From assembly GCA_003599535.1 (NCBI GenBank), contig QZKQ01000023.1, positions 1 through 36,200 on the forward strand: a stretch of 36,200 nt of DNA. The letters run 5' to 3'. Shown one piece after another: positions 25,461 to 33,932 of the stretch (its first letter is position 1; every line of letters starts with the position of its first letter). The DNA is from Candidatus Zixiibacteriota bacterium. Its GTDB lineage: Bacteria > Electryoneota > B3-LCP. Position numbers and translations under genes: made by a program. The notes below the pieces were generated by a model. It ran no database searches and had not been told where the DNA came from. It worked only from the letters and a program-made list of their open reading frames with translations.

Positions 25461-25467
25461 GTATATC

Positions 25468-26529
25468 ATGATTTTGACGCTGCTGGCGTTTATCGTTGTC
25501 CTGGGCGTGATCATTTTCGTGCACGAATTGGGACATTTCCTGGCCGCCAAGGCGGTAGGGATCCGGGTGGAAACTTTTTCCTTGGGATTTCCCCCCAAGG
25601 CCGTGTCGCGCAAGGTGGGGGAGACGGAGTACGTCATCGGCTGGGTGCCGCTGGGCGGCTACGTTAAGATGGCAGGCATGGTGGACGAGAGCATGGACGA
25701 GAAGCCCCTGACCGGCGCGCCCTGGGAATTCATGTCCAAGAGTTACCCCCAGAAGATCTTCGTGATTTCCGCCGGGGTATTGATGAATTTTCTTCTGGGT
25801 ATCCTGATCTTCTTTCTGCTCACCTGGTTCATCGGCATCGCCCAGGTGGGGGGGCCGGTCGTAGGGGCGGTTGTGCCCGGATTGCCCGCCGCGGACGCCG
25901 GCATCCAGGAGGGCGACACCATTACAGTCATCAACGGGCAGGAGATCGCCACCTGGCAGGAGCTGACCGACATCGTCCATCCCGCGGCGGGGGAATCCCT
26001 GATGGTGCGGTGGGTGCACGAAGGGGAAACCCGCGAAGCCCTGCTGGTGCCCCAGGAGCGCACCTTTCCCCAGGGCGATTCCACCGTGACCCTGGGTTTG
26101 ATCGGCATCAATCCCAGGGCCAACTTCGAAAAGGTGGGCCTGTTCGAAGCCTTTCGGAACGGACTGAGAATTACGTGGTTCATAATAACACAGAGCCTCA
26201 GAGTCGTGCAGATGTTGATCACCGGCCAGGCCGGGATGAACGACGTGGCCGGCCCCATCGGCATCGCCCAGATTTCCGGGCAGACCATCCGCTCTGGAGT
26301 GGTGGACTTCATTTCCCTGATCGCCAACGTTTCCGTCAGTATCGGACTGCTGAACATCCTGCCTCTGCCGGTACTGGACGGCGGGCACTTGGTGTTCATC
26401 ACCATTGAAGCCATCATCCGCCGGCCCATTCCCACCAAGGTGAAGCTGAATATCCAGAAGGTGGGATTGGTGCTGCTGCTGGCCCTGTTCCTGGTGGTCA
26501 GTTTCAACGACATCCTGAGATTTTTCTAA
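25468..26529 (+). CDS. rseP: RseP/RIP-family site-2 zinc metalloprotease
   Basis: RseP cuts membrane-embedded anti-sigma factors and leftover signal peptides inside the inner membrane. The zinc motif HELGH is at 19-23 in the first membrane helix, and the third ligand lies in ILPLPVLDGGH near the C-terminus. A central PDZ domain (about 110-190) contains VPGLPAADAGIQEGD. The 353-residue length and single PDZ match the short form common outside enterobacteria; E. coli RseP has two PDZ domains. The substrate, probably an ECF anti-sigma factor, is not encoded in the window. Confidence 0.93.
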   Translation: MILTLLAFIVVLGVIIFVHELGHFLAAKAVGIRVETFSLGFPPKAVSRKVGETEYVIGWVPLGGYVKMAGMVDESMDEKPLTGAPWEFMSKSYPQKIFVISAGVLMNFLLGILIFFLLTWFIGIAQVGGPVVGAVVPGLPAADAGIQEGDTITVINGQEIATWQELTDIVHPAAGESLMVRWVHEGETREALLVPQERTFPQGDSTVTLGLIGINPRANFEKVGLFEAFRNGLRITWFIITQSLRVVQMLITGQAGMNDVAGPIGIAQISGQTIRSGVVDFISLIANVSVSIGLLNILPLPVLDGGHLVFITIEAIIRRPIPTKVKLNIQKVGLVLLLALFLVVSFNDILRFF

Positions 26530-26539
26530 ATCCGACCGC

Positions 26540-27931
26540 ATGAAGAATCATTTGATCATCCTGTTGTGCATACCGGCCGTGGCCGGCCTCCTGCTGCTGG
26601 GAGGGTGCGCGGGGCATCATCGCCCGGCCCCTCAGCCGGCGGCCGCCCCGGGCGATTCGGGGCCGCACCCGCGGGCCCTGGATCATTTCATCCGGGGTGT
26701 GGTACTGGACCAGCAGGGGGAGGTCACCCGGGCCATCGGGGAATACCGCCGCGCCCTGCTCTACGATTCCACCGCCGCCAGCATCTACCTGGCCATGGCC
26801 GAGGATTACTACGCCCTGAAGCTGTACGATGACGCCGTCATGCAGTTGCAGACCGCGGCCCGCATGGAACCGGATAACGTCCAGGTGCTGGAGTTCCTTA
26901 GCGACCTGATGATGGCGACCGGCTACATGGATTCCGCGGTGGCCCTGATGCAGCGGATCATTGACCTGCGCCCCGAAGACGATCGCTATCACCGCAACCT
27001 GGCCGGGCTGTATCTGCGCCTGGACCGCCCAGCCGAGGCCATCGCCCAGTACGAGGCCATCCTCGATCGCAATCCGGAAGACGTGGAGACCCTGAGCCAG
27101 GTCAGCACCATGTACATCGTACTGAAGGATTTCGAGAAGGCGCTGGACGCCTCCCACAAGTTGTACAGCCTCGATTCCACCGATGACCGGGTGGCCTTCA
27201 CCCTGGCTTCCCTGCTGGCGGAATTGAAACAGTCCGAAGAGGCCGATCACTACTTTGCCCGGGCTGTAAAACTGAATCCCGACGATCCCCGCTATTACAC
27301 CAACTGGGCTTACCTGCACGTGGGCAACCAGGGGTATTGGCAGGCCATCAATATCCTGCAAAAGGGGACCCGCCATCACCCCAACGCCCCGGACATCTGG
27401 TCCCTGATGGGGTCGGCCTACGAGCGCGCGGGGCAGGATTCCCTGGCGGTCCGCTCCCTGGATCGTGCCCTGGAGCTGGATGCCACCCAGCTGGGCCCCT
27501 ACATCACCCTGGGATTCATCCATGACCGCCGCGGCGAAGTGGAGAAGGCCATGGACATCTACGCGCAGGGCCTGGCCATCGCCCCGGAAGATCCCCTGCT
27601 GCTGAATAACTACGCCTACCTCCTGGCCGAACGCAAGATCCGCCTGGGCGAGGCCCTGACCATGGTGCAAACGGCCCTGCAGAAGAGCCCCGGCAATCCT
27701 TCCTACCTGGACACCGCCGGCTGGGTTTACTACGGCCTGGGGGAATATAACAAGGCCCGCGAATACCTGGAACGGGCGCTGGCCCTGGACAGCGAGAACG
27801 CTACCATCCTGGAGCACCTGGGGGACGTTTATGCGGCCTTGGGGGACAAAGAGGCGGCCCGGGATTACTGGATCAGGGCGCTGCAATTCGACAGCGCCAA
27901 CCTCCAGGTGCGGGAGAAGCTGGAGAAATGA
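26540..27931 (+). CDS. TPR-repeat lipoprotein
   Basis: The 463-residue protein starts with a lipoprotein signal (AVAGLLLLGGC, lipidated C23), then a His/Pro/Ala-rich linker, then about ten tetratricopeptide repeats from residue 50 to the end (SIYLAMAEDYYALKLYDDA, PDIWSLMGSAYERAGQDSLA, ILEHLGDVYAALGDKEAA). It belongs to the broad NrfG/PilF-like TPR class and probably sits at the periplasmic face of the outer membrane as a scaffold. No strong ribosome-binding site is seen before the ATG, which lies 10 bases after rseP. The stop overlaps the next start (ATGA), so the two products are probably made in a fixed ratio and may work together. Confidence 0.82.
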   Translation: MKNHLIILLCIPAVAGLLLLGGCAGHHRPAPQPAAAPGDSGPHPRALDHFIRGVVLDQQGEVTRAIGEYRRALLYDSTAASIYLAMAEDYYALKLYDDAVMQLQTAARMEPDNVQVLEFLSDLMMATGYMDSAVALMQRIIDLRPEDDRYHRNLAGLYLRLDRPAEAIAQYEAILDRNPEDVETLSQVSTMYIVLKDFEKALDASHKLYSLDSTDDRVAFTLASLLAELKQSEEADHYFARAVKLNPDDPRYYTNWAYLHVGNQGYWQAINILQKGTRHHPNAPDIWSLMGSAYERAGQDSLAVRSLDRALELDATQLGPYITLGFIHDRRGEVEKAMDIYAQGLAIAPEDPLLLNNYAYLLAERKIRLGEALTMVQTALQKSPGNPSYLDTAGWVYYGLGEYNKAREYLERALALDSENATILEHLGDVYAALGDKEAARDYWIRALQFDSANLQVREKLEK

Positions 27932-28737
27932 CGGCCCACGGACGCGCCCTGGCCGTCCTGGCGGTGGCGGCCTTGGGAGGGCTGGCCGGCTGCGCCCGGG
28001 TCCGGCCCAACCTGGAAGACCTGCCCCTGCCCACTTCAGACGAAATCCTGCTGAAGGTTGAAAACAATTACCAGGAATTGAAGGACTTCGCCGCTTCCGG
28101 CGTGGCCGTGTTCAGCGGCGACACCCTGCCCCGGACGGCCGCGGGCCTGCGAGTGCAGTACCTGCGCCCGGATTACCTGCAATTGTCTCTGCGGGGACCG
28201 GTGGGCTATCACCTGGGCACCCTGATACTGGCCGGGGACCGCTACATGCTGGATTTCGGCCAGTCCCGCGTGCGGACGGAAGGCTGGGTCGAGGATTTCG
28301 AGTTTCCCCGGATCATGGGCCTGGAATTGGGCGCCGACGAGCTGCTCGACATGTTCCTGCCCCTGATCCACGTCCCCTACCGCCCCGACAGCGTGACGGT
28401 CGAGCGCGACCTGGAAGCCCAGGCCTATCTCCTGTCCTGGAGCGACGGCCGCCTCGACTACCGGCTGTGGGCCGACCCGTACGAACCCCTCTTCACCCGC
28501 TCACTGATCCTGTCCCGGGGCGATACCCTGGCGTACAAGACGGTCAGCGAGGTGAAGCGGCGGTCCGGCGTGTACGCGCCGCAGGCCTGGGAGGTGCGCC
28601 TGGGCCAGGGGGAAGGATCCTACCACCTGAAACTCGAGTTCCGGGAAATGAAGGTCAATGCCGGCCTGAAAACGGACGATTTCATGTTTACCGCGGGCGC
28701 CCGGCCCGACCCCACGGAGGTTCCCGTTGCCCCCTAA
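27928..28737 (+). CDS. lipoprotein with LolA/LolB-like (DUF4292-type) fold
   Basis: A 269-residue lipoprotein with signal AVAALGGLAGC and lipidated C22. The mature part has the pattern of LolA/LolB half-barrels: VENNYQELKDFAASGVAVF, then LRVQYLRPDYLQLSLRGPVG, ILAGDRYMLDFGQ, and later strands such as YRLWADPYEPLF and YHLKLEFREMKV. DUF4292 proteins of Bacteroidetes and LolB of Proteobacteria share this shape, so a role in moving or receiving lipoproteins or lipids at the outer membrane is reasonable, but this is inferred from pattern only. It starts within the TPR stop codon (ATGA), and its 3' end overlaps the glycosyltransferase start by 11 bases. Confidence 0.7.
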   Translation: MTAHGRALAVLAVAALGGLAGCARVRPNLEDLPLPTSDEILLKVENNYQELKDFAASGVAVFSGDTLPRTAAGLRVQYLRPDYLQLSLRGPVGYHLGTLILAGDRYMLDFGQSRVRTEGWVEDFEFPRIMGLELGADELLDMFLPLIHVPYRPDSVTVERDLEAQAYLLSWSDGRLDYRLWADPYEPLFTRSLILSRGDTLAYKTVSEVKRRSGVYAPQAWEVRLGQGEGSYHLKLEFREMKVNAGLKTDDFMFTAGARPDPTEVPVAP

Positions 28738-29677
28738 TCCTCCTGTTTCCGTCGTCATACCGCTGTTTAATGAAGAAGAATCCCTGCCCGAACTTTACCA
28801 GCGCCTGAGGGCCAACCTGGCCCGGTTCGAGGACTGGGAGATCATCTTCGTGGACGACGGCAGCCGCGATCGTTCCCTGGACATTCTGACCGACCTGCAC
28901 CGCCAGGATCCCCGCGTCAAAGTCATCTCCTTCCGCAAGAACAACGGCAAGTCCGCCGCCCTGGCCGTGGGTTTCGAAGCGGCCCGGGGCGATTACGTCA
29001 TCACCATGGACGCCGACCTCCAGGACGACCCCGACGAGATTCCCAGCCTGGTGCGCAAGCTGGAAGAGGGTTGGGACCTGGTCTCCGGCTGGAAGAAGGT
29101 GCGCCACGACCCCATCAGCAAGACGGTTCCGTCCAAGTTCTTCAACCGGGTTACGGGGATCATGTCGGGGTTGCGGCTGCACGACTTCAACTGCGGCTTG
29201 AAGATCTACCGCAACGACGTGGCCAAGCAGTTGCCGGTCTACGGCGAGATGCACCGCTTCCTGCCCGCCCTGGCCCACCTGGACGGCTACCGGGTCAGCG
29301 AGATCCCGGTGCAGCACCATCCCCGCAAGTACGGCCGCACCAAGTTTGGCATGTCCCGCTTCATCAGCGGTTTTCTGGACCTGGTCACGGTCATTTTCCT
29401 GCAGAAGTACGCCCGCAAGCCGCTGCACCTGTTCGGCGTGGCGGGCATGATCCTGACGCTGGCGGGCCTGCTTATCCTGGGGTACCTGACCATCGGCTGG
29501 TTCCAGGGGATCTGGATCGGCAACCGCCCCCTCTTTTTCCTGGGCATCCTGCTGATGGTCTTCGGGGCGCAGTCGTTCGCCATCGGGTTGATCGGCGAGA
29601 TGCTGACCCGGTCGCAGGCCGAACGGCGCGACTACTCCTGGCGCGTGCGGCTCGGGTTTGACCGGGAGCAGCCGTGA
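28727..29677 (+). CDS. GT2-family polyisoprenyl-phosphate glycosyltransferase
   Basis: A DPM1/GtrB-like enzyme that moves a sugar from a nucleotide to a lipid-phosphate carrier at the inner membrane. TTG at 28727 is supported by GGAGG at 28716-28720 with 6-base spacing. The GT-A domain shows VSVVIPLFNEEES (7-19), FVDDGSRDRSLD with the nucleotide-binding aspartates, and TMDADLQDDPDEI with the metal-binding DxD. Two C-terminal membrane helices follow (LFGVAGMILTLAGLLILGYL and FFLGILLMVFGAQSFAIGLI). The 316-residue length fits the class. Sugar and acceptor are unknown; undecaprenyl phosphate is likely given uppS. Confidence 0.88.
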   Translation: MPPNPPVSVVIPLFNEEESLPELYQRLRANLARFEDWEIIFVDDGSRDRSLDILTDLHRQDPRVKVISFRKNNGKSAALAVGFEAARGDYVITMDADLQDDPDEIPSLVRKLEEGWDLVSGWKKVRHDPISKTVPSKFFNRVTGIMSGLRLHDFNCGLKIYRNDVAKQLPVYGEMHRFLPALAHLDGYRVSEIPVQHHPRKYGRTKFGMSRFISGFLDLVTVIFLQKYARKPLHLFGVAGMILTLAGLLILGYLTIGWFQGIWIGNRPLFFLGILLMVFGAQSFAIGLIGEMLTRSQAERRDYSWRVRLGFDREQP

Positions 29678-30843
29678 AATTTTTCCTGGTGGGGCCGTTC
29701 TACCCCTTCCGGGGGGGGATCGCCCAGTACGTGGGAGTACTGGGGAAAAAGCTTCAGGAGGGCGGCCACGAGGTCAAGGTGCTGGGCTTCCGCAAGCAGT
29801 TTCCTCAGTTTCTGTTCCCCGGCCAGACGCAGATGGAGGCCAGCCGGGAGTACATCCCCCTGGAAGCTGAGACGGTCTTCATCCCCTGGAATCCCTGGAG
29901 CTGGTACCGCACCTTCCGCCGGGCCCAGGCCGGCCAGCCTGACGCCCTGGTGTTCAAGTACTGGATGCCCTTTTTCGCGCCGGGGTATGCGGGCGTCTGC
30001 GCCCTGGTGAAATGGTTCAGCCGCATCCGTACCGTATTTATCCTGGACAACGTCATCCCCCACGAGAGACGCCCCGGAGACCGCTTCTTTACCCGCCTGG
30101 CCTTCCGCTTTGTGGATGGGTTCGTGGTGCAGTCGGAAACCGTGCGCCAAGACCTGATGCGCTGGTTTCCCGAAGCCCGCCGCCGGACCGTGGTCTACGT
30201 CCCGCACCCCATCTACGACCAGTATTCCGACGAGCGCCTGCCTCCGGAAGAGGCCCGGCGCCGCCTGGGGCTGAAACCCGAAGGAAACCTGATCCTCTTC
30301 TTCGGCCTGGTGCGGCGTTACAAGGGGCTGGACACCCTGATCGAGGCCATGCCCGCCATCCTGGCCGGGCTGGGGCCGGACGTGCACCTGCTGGTGGCCG
30401 GGGAATTTTACGAACCGGAAGAGGAGTACCGGCGGCTGGTCGAGAAAATGGGGGTGGCGGACCGCGTGACCCTCGTGAACCGGTACATCCCCAACGAGGA
30501 GGTCAGCCTCTATTTTCGCGCCGCCGACGTGCTGGCGCTGCCCTACCGTTCGGCCACGCAATCGGGGGTCATCCAGGTGGCCAATCACTTCGAACTGCCG
30601 GTCATTTCCACTGCCGTGGGAGGGCTGCCCGAGGTGATCAAGGACGGTGAGACCGGCTACCTGGTGGAGCCGGAGAATCCCGCCCGGCTGGCCGACGCGG
30701 TGGTGAAGTACTTTCTGCACGGCAACGGGGAGGCGCTGCGCCAGGGTTTGCGCCGCACGCGGGAGAGGTATTCCTGGGACGACATGGTAAAAGCGCTGGA
30801 AAACCTGGGTAGTGGGGAACCAAATCACGAAGAGGAAAATTAA
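29674..30843 (+). CDS. GT4-family glycosyltransferase
   Basis: A 389-residue GT-B-fold glycosyltransferase (group 1). The start is GTG at 29674, overlapping the previous stop as GTGA. The N-domain opens with VGPFYPFRGGIAQYVG, the usual acceptor-side glycine-rich loop. The C-domain holds FFGLVRRYKGLDTLIEAMP and the nucleotide-sugar segment LPYRSATQSGVIQVANHF followed by VGGLPEVI. The Glu of the usual E-x7-E motif is not obvious in ATQSGVIQ, where the first position is Thr. It probably adds a sugar to a glycan or glycolipid started by the GT2 enzyme. It ends 20 bases before the ribosomal-protein promoter. Confidence 0.85.
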   Translation: MKFFLVGPFYPFRGGIAQYVGVLGKKLQEGGHEVKVLGFRKQFPQFLFPGQTQMEASREYIPLEAETVFIPWNPWSWYRTFRRAQAGQPDALVFKYWMPFFAPGYAGVCALVKWFSRIRTVFILDNVIPHERRPGDRFFTRLAFRFVDGFVVQSETVRQDLMRWFPEARRRTVVYVPHPIYDQYSDERLPPEEARRRLGLKPEGNLILFFGLVRRYKGLDTLIEAMPAILAGLGPDVHLLVAGEFYEPEEEYRRLVEKMGVADRVTLVNRYIPNEEVSLYFRAADVLALPYRSATQSGVIQVANHFELPVISTAVGGLPEVIKDGETGYLVEPENPARLADAVVKYFLHGNGEALRQGLRRTRERYSWDDMVKALENLGSGEPNHEEEN

Positions 30844-30863
30844 AAGGAAAGCGCATAAAGTTC

Positions 30864-30892
30864 TTGACTTTGCGTTGTGATTTGAATAAATT
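30864..30892 (+). promoter_or_regulatory. sigma70-type promoter of the rplM operon
   Basis: TTGACT (30864-30869) and TAAATT (30887-30892) are 17 bases apart, 32 bases before the rplM ATG. The surrounding TTCTTGACTT is identical to the -35 region of the promoter at 3940, showing a common housekeeping form in this genome. The AT-rich stretch stands out in high-GC surroundings. Confidence 0.75.
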
Positions 30893-30924
30893 ATTAGCTT
30901 CAGCCAATTTTCACTTCAGGTGAC

Positions 30925-31353
30925 ATGAAAACATATCACGTCAAAGCTGCCGAAGTGCAGCGCAACTGGCACATCGTGGACGCCGAGGGCCTGGTACTGG
31001 GCCGCCTGGCCTCCCGTATCGCCACGATCCTGCGCGGGAAGCACAAACCGACCTTCTCGCCGCACCTGGATAATGGTGACTTCGTCATCGTGATCAACGC
31101 CGACAAAGTCCGCCTGACGGGGAGTAAAGAGGGCCAGAAGTATTACTTCCGGCACACCGAGTATCCCGGCGGAGACCGCTACACCACCGTGTCGGAAATG
31201 CGGCGCAAGCACCCCGAACGCATCATCATGCACGCCGTCAAGGGCATGCTGCCGCGCGGGCCCCTGGGCCGTCGCCAGCTCACCAAGCTGAAGGTGTACG
31301 CCGGGGCGGAGCATCCGCACCAGGCGCAGCAACCCGCAACCATGACTCTGTAG
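30925..31353 (+). CDS. rplM: 50S ribosomal protein L13
   Basis: L13 is an early-assembling 23S rRNA-binding protein. The 142-residue product is full length: [16 protein letters not shown] near the start, [16 protein letters not shown] in the middle, and the nearly invariant [13 protein letters not shown] late. [10 protein letters not shown] matches the usual YRHTGYPGG with small changes. It leads the operon rplM-rpsI-rpsB-tsf-pyrH-frr behind its own promoter. In E. coli L13 and S9 are also paired, and feedback by L13 is known there; no such leader was identified here. Confidence 0.97.
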   Translation: MKTYHVKAAEVQRNWHIVDAEGLVLGRLASRIATILRGKHKPTFSPHLDNGDFVIVINADKVRLTGSKEGQKYYFRHTEYPGGDRYTTVSEMRRKHPERIIMHAVKGMLPRGPLGRRQLTKLKVYAGAEHPHQAQQPATMTL

Positions 31354-31382
31354 AGTCAACTACTTTTCGAGGATCTTACTGA

Positions 31383-31787
31383 ATGGTACAAAGCGATAAC
31401 GCTCAGCGTTTCTACGCCACCGGACGCCGCAAGACTTCCGTCGCCCGGGTCTGGATCCTGCCCGGCACCGGTCAGATGACCGTCAATGGGCAGGAGTTTC
31501 TGGCCTACTTCGGCCGGGAAACCCTGAAGATGATGGTCGAGCAGCCGTTCGATGAACTGGATTCGTCCGGCAAGTTCGACGTCGTGGCCAGAGTCAGCGG
31601 CGGCGGCAAGAGCGGACAGGCCGGCGCCATGCGCCTGGGCATCGCCCGCGCCCTGACGCTGATGAATCCCGAATTCCGCCCGACTCTGAAGCGCAACCAG
31701 TTCCTGACCCGCGATCCGCGCGAAAAGGAACGCAAGAAGTACGGCCAGCCCGGAGCCCGCAAGCGCTTCCAGTACTCCAAGCGCTAA
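31383..31787 (+). CDS. rpsI: 30S ribosomal protein S9
   Basis: S9 reaches into the ribosomal P site with its C-terminal tail. The 134-residue protein opens with YATGRRKTSVARVW, carries VSGGGKSGQAGAMRLGIARAL in the middle, and ends in the conserved basic tail KKYGQPGARKRFQYSKR, whose last Arg contacts P-site tRNA. The ATG lies 29 bases after rplM with GAGGA about 13 bases upstream, a rather long spacing. Confidence 0.97.
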   Translation: MVQSDNAQRFYATGRRKTSVARVWILPGTGQMTVNGQEFLAYFGRETLKMMVEQPFDELDSSGKFDVVARVSGGGKSGQAGAMRLGIARALTLMNPEFRPTLKRNQFLTRDPREKERKKYGQPGARKRFQYSKR

Positions 31788-31788
31788 T

Positions 31789-31860
31789 CCGGACACTATC
31801 ACCCAACGACCACATCCCTGGATCGCCTGCCGGGTGTCCGTCTTATGGCGGATTGGACGG
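31789..31860 (+). promoter_or_regulatory. possible structured leader before rpsB
   Basis: The 125-base rpsI-rpsB gap is the longest in this operon. CGGACAC (31790-31796) pairs with GTGTCCG (31834-31840), and CCGTC (31838-31842) can instead pair with GACGG (31856-31860), so the two stems exclude each other. Autogenous control by S2 through an rpsB leader is known in other bacteria; a match to that motif was not established. An alternative is simple chance pairing. Confidence 0.3.
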
Positions 31861-31912
31861 CGAGACGAAGGGGATGGACGTTTAACCCGAAATCCAAAGG
31901 CAAGAGGAGATC

Positions 31913-32986
31913 ATGCCCGCAATTTCCATCCAGCAGTTGCTGCTGGCAGGGACCCATTTCGGTCACCTGACCCGGCGCTGGAACCCGAAGATGAAGAAAT
32001 TCATCTTCAGCGCCAATCATGGCATACATATCATTGACCTGAAAAAGACCCAGACCTGCATTGACAAGGCTTGCGCCTATATGCAGGGAGTGGTTAAGAA
32101 CGGCGAGAAAATCCTGTACATCGGCACCAAGAAGCAGGCCAAGGACATCATCCGCCACGAGGCTTCCCGGGCTCGCATGCCCTACATCAACGAGCGTTGG
32201 CTGGGCGGCATGCTGACCAATTTCGCCACCATCCGCAAGAGCCTGAAAACGCTGCAGAACTACGAGAAGATGGGCCAGGACGGCACCCTGGAGAAGCTGT
32301 CCAAGAAAGAGCGTCTGGTCATTGACAAGGAACGCGGCAAATTGGAAAAGGTCCTGGGCGGCATCCGCGACCTGAAGAAGCTGCCCGGCGCCGTCTTCGT
32401 GGTGGACACCAAGAAGGAGCACATCGCCGTATCGGAATCCCGCAAGCTGGGTATTCCCATCATCGCCATCGTTGACACCAACGTAGACCCCGATATCATA
32501 GATTACCCCATCCCTGGTAACGATGACGCCTTCAAGTCCATTGGCCTGATCACCCGGGCTCTGACCGACGCTATCGAGGAAGCCGCCGTGGCCGCAGCCG
32601 AACGCCAGGCCGCCATAGAAGAGACCGTCACCGGCCACGCCCCCGAGCAGCGCGGCGAGCGCCCCCCCCGGGGGGATCGCGATCGCGACCGGGGCGACCG
32701 CCGCGGTCGCCAGCGTCGCCGTCGGCCCGGCCAGGGTCAGGGCCAGGGTCAGGGGCAGGGGCAGGGGCAGAGCCGCGGACCCAGCCAGGGGCAGAGCCGT
32801 GGACCCGGTCAGGGACAGGGGCAGAGCCGTGGACCCAGCCAGGGGCAAGGGCAAGGCCGCGGACCCGGCCAGGGCGAACACCGCCGTCCGGCCCAGGATA
32901 CCCGCGACCGTTCCGTCACTCCCGCCCCGGCGAAGACCGAAGCGAACGAGACGACGCCCCCATCCACCGAGTCCGATAAGTCCTAA
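31913..32986 (+). CDS. rpsB: 30S ribosomal protein S2 with long Gly/Gln/Arg-rich C-terminal extension
   Basis: Residues 1-235 are a normal S2, which binds the 30S head-body junction and helps recruit S1: [47 protein letters not shown] and the closing [21 protein letters not shown]2 usually ends around 230-260 residues, but this one continues to 357. The tail has an acidic-to-basic switch ([20 protein letters not shown], 253-272), a GQG/SRGP repeat block (273-321), and a Ser/Thr/Glu-rich end. It is surely disordered and strongly basic, like RNA-binding RGG tails. ATG at 31913 follows AGAGGAG. The tail is encoded in frame with no break and has the operon's normal downstream gene, tsf. Confidence 0.95.
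   Translation: MPAISIQQLLLAGTHFGHLTRRWNPKMKKFIFSANHGIHIIDLKKTQTCIDKACAYMQGVVKNGEKILYIGTKKQAKDIIRHEASRARMPYINERWLGGMLTNFATIRKSLKTLQNYEKMGQDGTLEKLSKKERLVIDKERGKLEKVLGGIRDLKKLPGAVFVVDTKKEHIAVSESRKLGIPIIAIVDTNVDPDIIDYPIPGNDDAFKSIGLITRALTDAIEEAAVAAAERQAAIEETVTGHAPEQRGERPPRGDRDRDRGDRRGRQRRRRPGQGQGQGQGQGQGQSRGPSQGQSRGPGQGQGQSRGPSQGQGQGRGPGQGEHRRPAQDTRDRSVTPAPAKTEANETTPPSTESDKS
32726..32878 (+). repeat. in-frame short tandem repeats encoding the S2 tail
   Basis: The DNA is a run of 6-base units near CAGGGN (coding Gln-Gly), broken by four imperfect copies of a longer unit close to CAGAGCCGYGGACCC (Gln-Ser/Gly-Arg-Gly-Pro) beginning at 32768, 32792, 32822 and 32852, that is 24, 30 and 30 bases apart. 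All periods are multiples of 3, so slippage would change the length but not the frame. Confidence 0.85.
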
Positions 32987-33024
32987 GATCCTGTTACGCT
33001 GCAAACTTGTAGGAGTTTATTCCT

Positions 33025-33924
33025 ATGGAGATAACCTCCCAGAAGGTTAAAGAGCTGCGCGAGAAGACCGGCGCAGGCATGATGGATTGCAAGAACGCCC
33101 TGGTGGAAGCCGGCGGCGAAGAAGAGAAAGCCATTGAGATCCTGCGCAAGCGAGGTCTGTCCCGAGTGGAGAAGCGCGCCGGCCGCGAGGCCAAGGAAGG
33201 CCTGGTGGACGCCGTGATCGTGGACGGCGGGCGCAAGGGTGTGCTGGTCGAGGTCAACAGCGAAACCGACTTCGTGGCTCGCACCGACGAATTCCACAAC
33301 CTGGTGGTAGCCGTCCGCAACCAGGTGGCTGACGGTTCGGCCGTGGCCACGGTCGAAGAGCTGCTGAGCCGGCCGCTGATTGACAATCCCGCGCAGACCT
33401 TGAACGACCAGGTGACCGCCACCGGGTCCAAGCTGGGCGAAAATGTCGTGGTGCGCCGCTTCTGCATGCTGAACATCGAGCCGGGCAAGCACGGCCTGGT
33501 GGAAAAATACATCCATACCGGGTCCAAATTAGGCGTCATCGTAGCGATCGAAACCGGCGCCGAAGCGGCCAACCGGGAGGAGGTCCACACCCTGGGCCGC
33601 GACGTCGCCATGCAGATTGCCGCCGGCAGCCCCATGGTTCCCGTGGCGGTAAACCGGGAAGACGTTTCGGCGGAAATGGTGGACCGCGAGAAAGATATCT
33701 ACCGCGCCCAGATCGAGGCGGAAGGTAAGCAGCGGCCGCCGGAAGTGGTCGAGAAGATCATCACCGGCAAGCTGGCCAAGTTCTTTGGCGAGGCCACCCT
33801 GCTGGAACAGCCATCGGTGAAATATCCCGACCGCACCATCGCCGACCTGGTCAAGGAAACCGCCGCCAAAGTGGGTTCTGAAGTGGCCATCTACCGGTTC
33901 TGCCGGTTCAAGATTGGAGAGTGA
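33025..33924 (+). CDS. tsf: elongation factor Ts
   Basis: EF-Ts exchanges GDP for GTP on EF-Tu. The 299-residue protein has the N-terminal UBA-like domain ([19 protein letters not shown]), the switch-contacting core ([14 protein letters not shown] with the TDFV motif that opens the EF-Tu nucleotide site), and two core subdomains ending in [13 protein letters not shown]. Length is normal for the long form. It follows rpsB by 38 bases, the near-universal bacterial pair. GGAG before the ATG is reduced to TAGGAG about 15 bases upstream. Confidence 0.97.
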   Translation: MEITSQKVKELREKTGAGMMDCKNALVEAGGEEEKAIEILRKRGLSRVEKRAGREAKEGLVDAVIVDGGRKGVLVEVNSETDFVARTDEFHNLVVAVRNQVADGSAVATVEELLSRPLIDNPAQTLNDQVTATGSKLGENVVVRRFCMLNIEPGKHGLVEKYIHTGSKLGVIVAIETGAEAANREEVHTLGRDVAMQIAAGSPMVPVAVNREDVSAEMVDREKDIYRAQIEAEGKQRPPEVVEKIITGKLAKFFGEATLLEQPSVKYPDRTIADLVKETAAKVGSEVAIYRFCRFKIGE

Positions 33925-33932
33925 TCCCTTCC

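Noticed and set aside
32726-32878. CRISPR-like repeat array
   Set aside because: The repeats are coding, in frame with rpsB, without unique spacers of constant length.
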